From Fragilaria crotonensis (taxonomy: Eukaryota > Bacillariophyta > Fragilariophyceae > Fragilariales > Fragilariaceae), in assembly GCA_022925895.1 (NCBI GenBank), contig JAKSYS010000308.1:1-64000 (forward strand): DNA of 64,000 nt, written 5' to 3'. Every line of letters begins with the position of its first letter. Position 1 is the stretch's first letter. This document shows, one piece after another, positions 59,266-64,000 of the stretch. The position numbers and the translations under genes are program-made. The notes beneath the pieces are model-generated. The model was given only the letters and a program-made list of their open reading frames with translations, did no database searches and was not told the origin of the DNA.

Positions 59266-60186
59266 AGTCATTTTTGTGTGCCTAGGTCATTGTGCCGAGG
59301 GTCGTCGATTTGTGCAGCGTCCAGAACGCGACTCTTCGCGAGCGCGTGCCGATTGATTCGAATGAAGCTGCCGATAATGAACACGTCGACGAGAGTCGAT
59401 CAGCTGGCGTCAAACGAAAAATTGATATGGTCCTAAAATGAACTGGGAGCCCTTGTGAGCGAGAGAAACAGAGAGTACCCCCTGGGACCTGCAGCCCCTC
59501 TCACCGGGCTCTCCCAACCATGACAAATCTCAGGGGACTGGCAGCAATGGGACACCGGCATATATGTCCCCGTTTCTCAAGAACAAACTTCCCTTCTCGG
59601 TGTCTGATACGGAGTGCTAAGTATAGTCGGAAGTCTGCAGTGCGATGATTCATTTGTGAGGTCATTGTGCACAACGATTGGATGACTCCACACTTGAGGT
59701 ACTTAATACGCTCGAGAGGATCTGTCTGCATCAGGTATCATAGCATCAGAGTCACAAGCTATTTAAGTGCTTTTCGTAGTACTGCCGTACGTTAAAGGAT
59801 ACTGACCGTCCTGGTAGTACTTGAGTCAAGTGTGCTAATCCTGTGAAATATGACATATGTGCACAAACTTCAGAATGTGCTCTCCTATTATCTACATGTA
59901 TATCCAACGCATAGTCATCCTATGACATATCATGCCGTACTCCTTCGTATTCTCTAGTAGTGATACTACAGCAGTCGTGAATGTCCGCCGACACCCGCCT
60001 CTCTTTTCCCGTATGGTACAGTACCCTACTCGGTGTATTAGGGTTTGAGCATTCGCAGGGACCATATGCGAATGTCTACTTATCATAGTTGTGTATGATT
60101 GTGCTCCCATTCCTGGGGGGTCATCTGAAGAAACTGGGAAAAATTGACGTGTCTCACAAATTGAATTCAATTATACTCGAGGTACT
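59266..60186. other. Intergenic
   Basis: About 920 nt. It is fairly GC-rich to 59.7 kb, then AT-rich. No gene seen. Confidence 0.45.
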
Positions 60187-60921
60187 ATGAATACCTCACA
60201 AAGCTGCAAGATGCAACGTGCAAACACAATGAAACGACAGGTACGCTGGAACGAACGCGAGATCAAGCGACATGATTCCTCCTATAGCATGGAAGACATT
60301 AAACGAGCATGGTATCAAGGTACGGAGGTACAGGAATTCAAACGCGAACTTAGCGCTACTGCCTTCGAGGTTCAAATCTCGCAAGCACACAACAGCAACG
60401 CGAAGGCGTACGCGAATGTTCTTACCACCACCTTCTTAGCTTGTATGGATGGCAAGGTACCGCCAAGAGATGTATTTAAGTTGTACGTGCTCTGGAATCG
60501 AATTTGCCCGACCCTTCGTGGCACAGAGAGATTAAGTGTCACACGCTTGTACAAAGCCATTCAGAAGAAGTCTGAACCAAATGATACGGTCGTGACTCTT
60601 TATCGGAAGCTTGCCACGGAAACAATTCCACATGAAGAGCGAACCGAGCTGATCCGTAACTTTTACGAGAAGAAAGCCCAACCTGATCGCATCTTCGCTC
60701 GAATCCAAGGAATTGCCGACTCTGCTGTCATCAAGGAGCACTTTGCACCTTCTCCAGACACATTCGCGAGGTCAAATTCCGCGCCGATCAACTCGATCCA
60801 ATGTCAAGCAGACGAGAGGGTGATGCCATCGATGCCCAGGTTCTCTCTACCGGAGGAACAGAAAGCCCGACACCAACCATTCACCGACAAGGTAAGGTTC
60901 CAAGGGAGGGAGCATTTCTAA
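60187..60921 (+). CDS. Diatom hypothetical protein
   Basis: 244 residues, intact, ATG-initiated. The pattern SYSMEDIKRAWYQGTEVQEFKREL followed ~100 residues later by EERTELIRNFYEKKAQPDRIFARIQG recalls a diatom-wide family of uncharacterised proteins with a W-(Y/F)-(T/x)-x-x-E core and a later helical arginine-rich stretch; I know of no function. The C-terminal ~60 residues are Pro/Ser/Gln-rich and disordered. No signal peptide or membrane segment. The basic N-terminus (KRQVRWNEREIKRH) may direct it to the nucleus. Confidence 0.65.
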   Translation: MNTSQSCKMQRANTMKRQVRWNEREIKRHDSSYSMEDIKRAWYQGTEVQEFKRELSATAFEVQISQAHNSNAKAYANVLTTTFLACMDGKVPPRDVFKLYVLWNRICPTLRGTERLSVTRLYKAIQKKSEPNDTVVTLYRKLATETIPHEERTELIRNFYEKKAQPDRIFARIQGIADSAVIKEHFAPSPDTFARSNSAPINSIQCQADERVMPSMPRFSLPEEQKARHQPFTDKVRFQGREHF

Positions 60922-61326
60922 AGCTGCGAGGTTCTACTCGCGAGAGGAAGTGTTGCTTAATGTCAACTACACAGGTTAATATGCCTTTTATAGACAAAAA
61001 GTGCCAATGGATTGTTACGGTCACGTAGTTTGCATAAGGACGTTGAATAAGCACTAGCCGTTCAACGTGCTGCTGCGAATGGAGATGGTGTTGTCCTATG
61101 CCTGTTATCGGAAGAATTTTGTGGGGCTCGCTAAACGAGCCCTGACGTCAAGCTTTGCATGCTTGGGTCCCAAGACTGGTAGGATTGGCGGAGAGAGTCG
61201 CGAATGGTTATGATGGTGTTCTGCGTTCTATACAACTACTGTCCAAGACGGGCAGAGTTTGAGATAGTCGTGAATCGTCATGATTGGCTAGCCACCAATT
61301 GACTGCAGCATTCTGCGACCACACGG
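60922..61326. other. Intergenic
   Basis: About 400 nt between two convergent genes. Nothing recognised. Confidence 0.5.
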
Positions 61327-64000
61327 TTATACCAAAATAGTGACAAGGAGAGCAACCCAAGGCATAGCGCGCGTCAAGGTGACAGCACTGCTCGTAGGGT
61401 CTTTGATCGGGACATAACTAGGTGAAGTCACCTCAGGGGAACCAGTTGACTGTATAGCCGTGGAAGGCGCGCTCGTTACGGTTGGCGATGACGCAACGGG
61501 ACTATTTGTCAAGATTTGAATGCTCATGGTAGGTACATGTGATGACGACACAACAGGCGTTGGAGTTGCAGTTAAGAACGAAGGCGACATTGCCGTAGCA
61601 TTCTGTGGATATGCTATAAAATCGTAGAGCTTCACCTGAAAGGTGAACGAAGTCTCAAACAAAGGCATTGGCGGAGAGTACGATGCCAGGAGATATTGGG
61701 GCTCAGTTGTGTTGCCAATATAGACCGCAACTTCACCAGTCATCCCATGAGATTTCGCGGTTCGAATTCTGAGGATGTAGTATTCATTGTAAGATAGCTC
61801 CAAAGGTGTCTTGTAAAGAAACCGCGCCTTTGTATAGGTTCCAAAATCAACCAACAGAATAACGTTTCCGTTGGGTTTTGAAATTTCCCATCCTGTCTCA
61901 TTGGGAAAGCGATCTGTGAGCACGGTCACAACGACCGTGACAAGGGAACCAGTAGGGGCTGGACTCAGCGTTGGTAAAGGCGGCGCTGTTGGTAAAGTGG
62001 TTGGAGTCCATGGAATGCTTGGAGACCATAGAGAGGTTGGAGTCCATAGAACTGTTGGAGTCGAAACAGGGACGTTATCAGATTGGAACAGAGCGAGAGT
62101 GGCATTCGCCGATGCTGTGAAAGGCACTTCATAATCATAGAAATAGCCGTGGGACCCTTGATAGTATGCTAAAACGGTATTCTCGTCCAAAGCGTTGCCT
62201 AAACAGACAATAGCCTCCCCGGCGAACCCAAATCCTTCAATATCGGTAATAATCAACTTAAAGTCCTCTCCCTTGTTGACTTGCAAACTTTTGAGGAAAA
62301 CGGGCTCATGTCCTCGGAAAAAGCCTGGCAATTCCTCGTGAATAAGGTTGTTTGAAGAAGTCACAATCCGCCATCCGGTGGTTCTGGAGTCGGCGTAAGT
62401 TCGAAAGCGAACCATGATCCACGTGGACTCGAATGTAGGACTCGATGAGATGCTGGGTTGGGACGGTAACGCCGATGGGAATTTGGTGGGAGGGAGCGAG
62501 GGGGCAAAGTGCATCGACGTTGCTGAGGTATTGAATCGCAATGCGAACCTGTAAAAGGGACCAACGTCGTACAGATCAGCGCTCGCCAGGATTGTGCCGT
62601 CTAGAGGTTCAGAACCCAAGAAAATGGTAATCAATCCATTCACTCCTCCTATCCACTCGTCAAAGATAACAAACTCGTACTCAGTGTCAGGCCTGAGAAC
62701 ATCGATTGGCTCAAAGTAAGTGCGATAGCCGCTCTCGTATTCTCCTTTGGCGTGTTCAATCATAATTTCAGAATTGTCCCCAGTGGTTTGAATGAGCCAA
62801 GAGATATCAGTTGGGTCGAAATCAAGTGTAAGACGGAGAAGGATCGGCGCATTGTCATACTCTGGACCTGCAGGGGATGTGGACGGTGCCGCTGTTGGTG
62901 AATCGGCCGATGGAACGGCCGAGAAGACAAAGCCCTCCTCGTCGCAATTGAAACGCTCCGGAGGACTCGTGGACAAGGCACATACCGTGCTCCTAATCCA
63001 AGGATACGATGCGGAGACGCGGGAATAGAAGTCTGGATAGAGTGCTGGTGTATATGATAGTAATTTGTGTGGGGTGTTAGCACAGGTGTGTGGATGACAA
63101 GACATGGACGCAATAAAAAAAGACGTACGATGAACGCATTCACTGATGCTGAAACTGACTATACCAACCTGAATGTCTTCCGCGGACGAATTTCCTGGTA
63201 ATATCAATGGACCACCGCTATCGCCCCTACAAGTGCCACTAGCATTGTAACCACTTGCGCACATAATGTCCGGTGATGGTATGTAGAGTCGAGAGCATAC
63301 ATCAAAGTCACGACTTGTGACATTGACCTGTTGTAAGATGTCAGAACCTTGCTCGTTAATGCTGAGCCTTCCCCATCCAATAACGCTAAGTTTCCGACCA
63401 GGCTGTGGCACATAGGCAAGTTGGTTCAGGCGAATCAAAGGAAAAGAGGAAACGTTCCTTAGTTTCAGGATCCTCACATCTTGAAAAGATGGTGAGATGA
63501 CTTTTTTGTCCACATTTATAGTGTCGTGCGAAAAGAATCCTGATCAGTTCGTGTCGTAGTGCCAAAGATATTTTCCTTACCGTGGTCCTGGTCACTGATA
63601 GTTCGGCGAAGTGGATGCTGGATTTGTTGTTCAATTTCAATATTCTCATGTCTCGTATCAAATTCTTCGCTTTGGGAATAAACGCCAATCCAAACCCTCT
63701 CGGCATTATCGCAATGAGCTGCAGTCAATACTATATCCGGAGCAATCAACGAACCTCCACACGCGTGTTTACCGGTCGTAGTACTTCGCAACGAAACGAT
63801 GTACGGATAACGCCATCGTTGGGCGTCTTGGCCTGAGACGATGCGAGGAGTAGTAGCGTTCACCTGTCAATTGCACCAACATGAGATTCGGAAAAATTGA
63901 GAATGAGACGCGACTACGCAACACAACTTTCGATACTATTTGTTATCTTACCACCTCAATGTGCAATACAACCGACAGAATAAGAGCTAAGAATACACAT
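61327..64000 (-). CDS. Secreted trypsin-family serine protease with three C-terminal repeat domains, 5' end off window
   Basis: At least four exons: 63952->64000 (signal peptide FLALILSVVLHIEV, start codon outside), 63581-63863, 63129-63479 and 61327-63044. Introns of 88, 101 and 84 nt begin GTAAGA, GTAAGG and GTACGT and end in AG; all joins keep frame. The mature protease starts at IVSGQ. Catalytic His is in VLTAAHC, Asp in DHDVRILKL (made by splicing), Ser in CRGDSGGPLI; Cys pairs fit trypsins. After the protease (~250 residues) come three ~105-residue beta-rich repeats (each with a GW/SW-x-I start, an (E/D)-(F/Y)-x-(F/L)-x-(I/L) strand and (I/V)-x-(L/I)-G near the end) separated by Thr/Ser/Pro linkers. 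A hydrophobic C-terminus (MPWVALLVTILV) follows, possibly a GPI signal. About 800 residues. It is probably an active cell-surface protease. Confidence 0.88.

Overview
The window looks like nuclear DNA of a pennate diatom, and Seminavis robusta or a relative is a reasonable guess (inference). The evidence is as follows. Four genes carry the diatom-expanded DUF6824-type domain. One protein has the two-step presequence of a thylakoid-lumen protein. Spliceosomal introns are short, 80-101 nt with GT..AG ends. There is a CHASE-type hybrid histidine kinase, and the Ty1/copia elements have the DSHAD-type protease motif. Coding density is patchy: gene-dense stretches alternate with AT-rich, repeat-filled DNA.

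Layout. 0-1.3 kb: first DUF6824-type gene (copy 1). 1.3-8.2 kb: no convincing gene, one decayed copia fragment. 8.25-16.7 kb: a broken Ty1/copia LTR element with ~150-bp LTRs. 18.2-23.5 kb: a repeat block bounded by inverted G-rich arrays, holding diverged ~175-bp tandem units and a large foldback palindrome. 23.6-25 kb: DUF6824-type copy 2. 26.2-44.1 kb: the gene-rich island. It holds a triple-repeat protein of unknown family, a short-chain dehydrogenase, a trypsin-fold protein with Cys in place of the nucleophile Ser, glutathione-dependent formaldehyde dehydrogenase, a fibrillin-like protein with one intron, a lumenal FtsH-ectodomain-like protein, a hybrid histidine kinase and an SGNH-hydrolase-like membrane protein. 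44-49 kb: a segmental duplication carrying DUF6824-type copies 3 and 4. 49.4-55.5 kb: another copia relic, a ~170-bp tandem array and AT-rich DNA. 55.5-59.3 kb: a piggyBac-type DNA transposon inserted in a local repeat whose uninterrupted copy lies nearby, with a MITE-like element between. 60.2-64 kb: a small diatom hypothetical protein and the 3' part of a secreted trypsin-family gene of at least four exons that runs off the window.

There is no operon-like logic, but gene neighbours are tightly packed. Two pairs converge with only 11 and 21 nt between stop codons, and the Cys-protease-like gene and the formaldehyde dehydrogenase diverge from a 935-bp spacer. The strongest leads are four. (1) The DUF6824-type genes share a ~45-nt upstream block and an Ala-Thr dipeptide tract written in several synonymous hexamers. 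(2) DUF6824-type copy 3 is a chimera that appears to translate a former 5' UTR. (3) The H-D-C trypsin-fold protein. (4) The foldback palindrome. Several genes (formaldehyde dehydrogenase, SDR, piggyBac transposase) show 1-nt-type frame breaks, so assembly indels must be considered before calling them pseudogenes.
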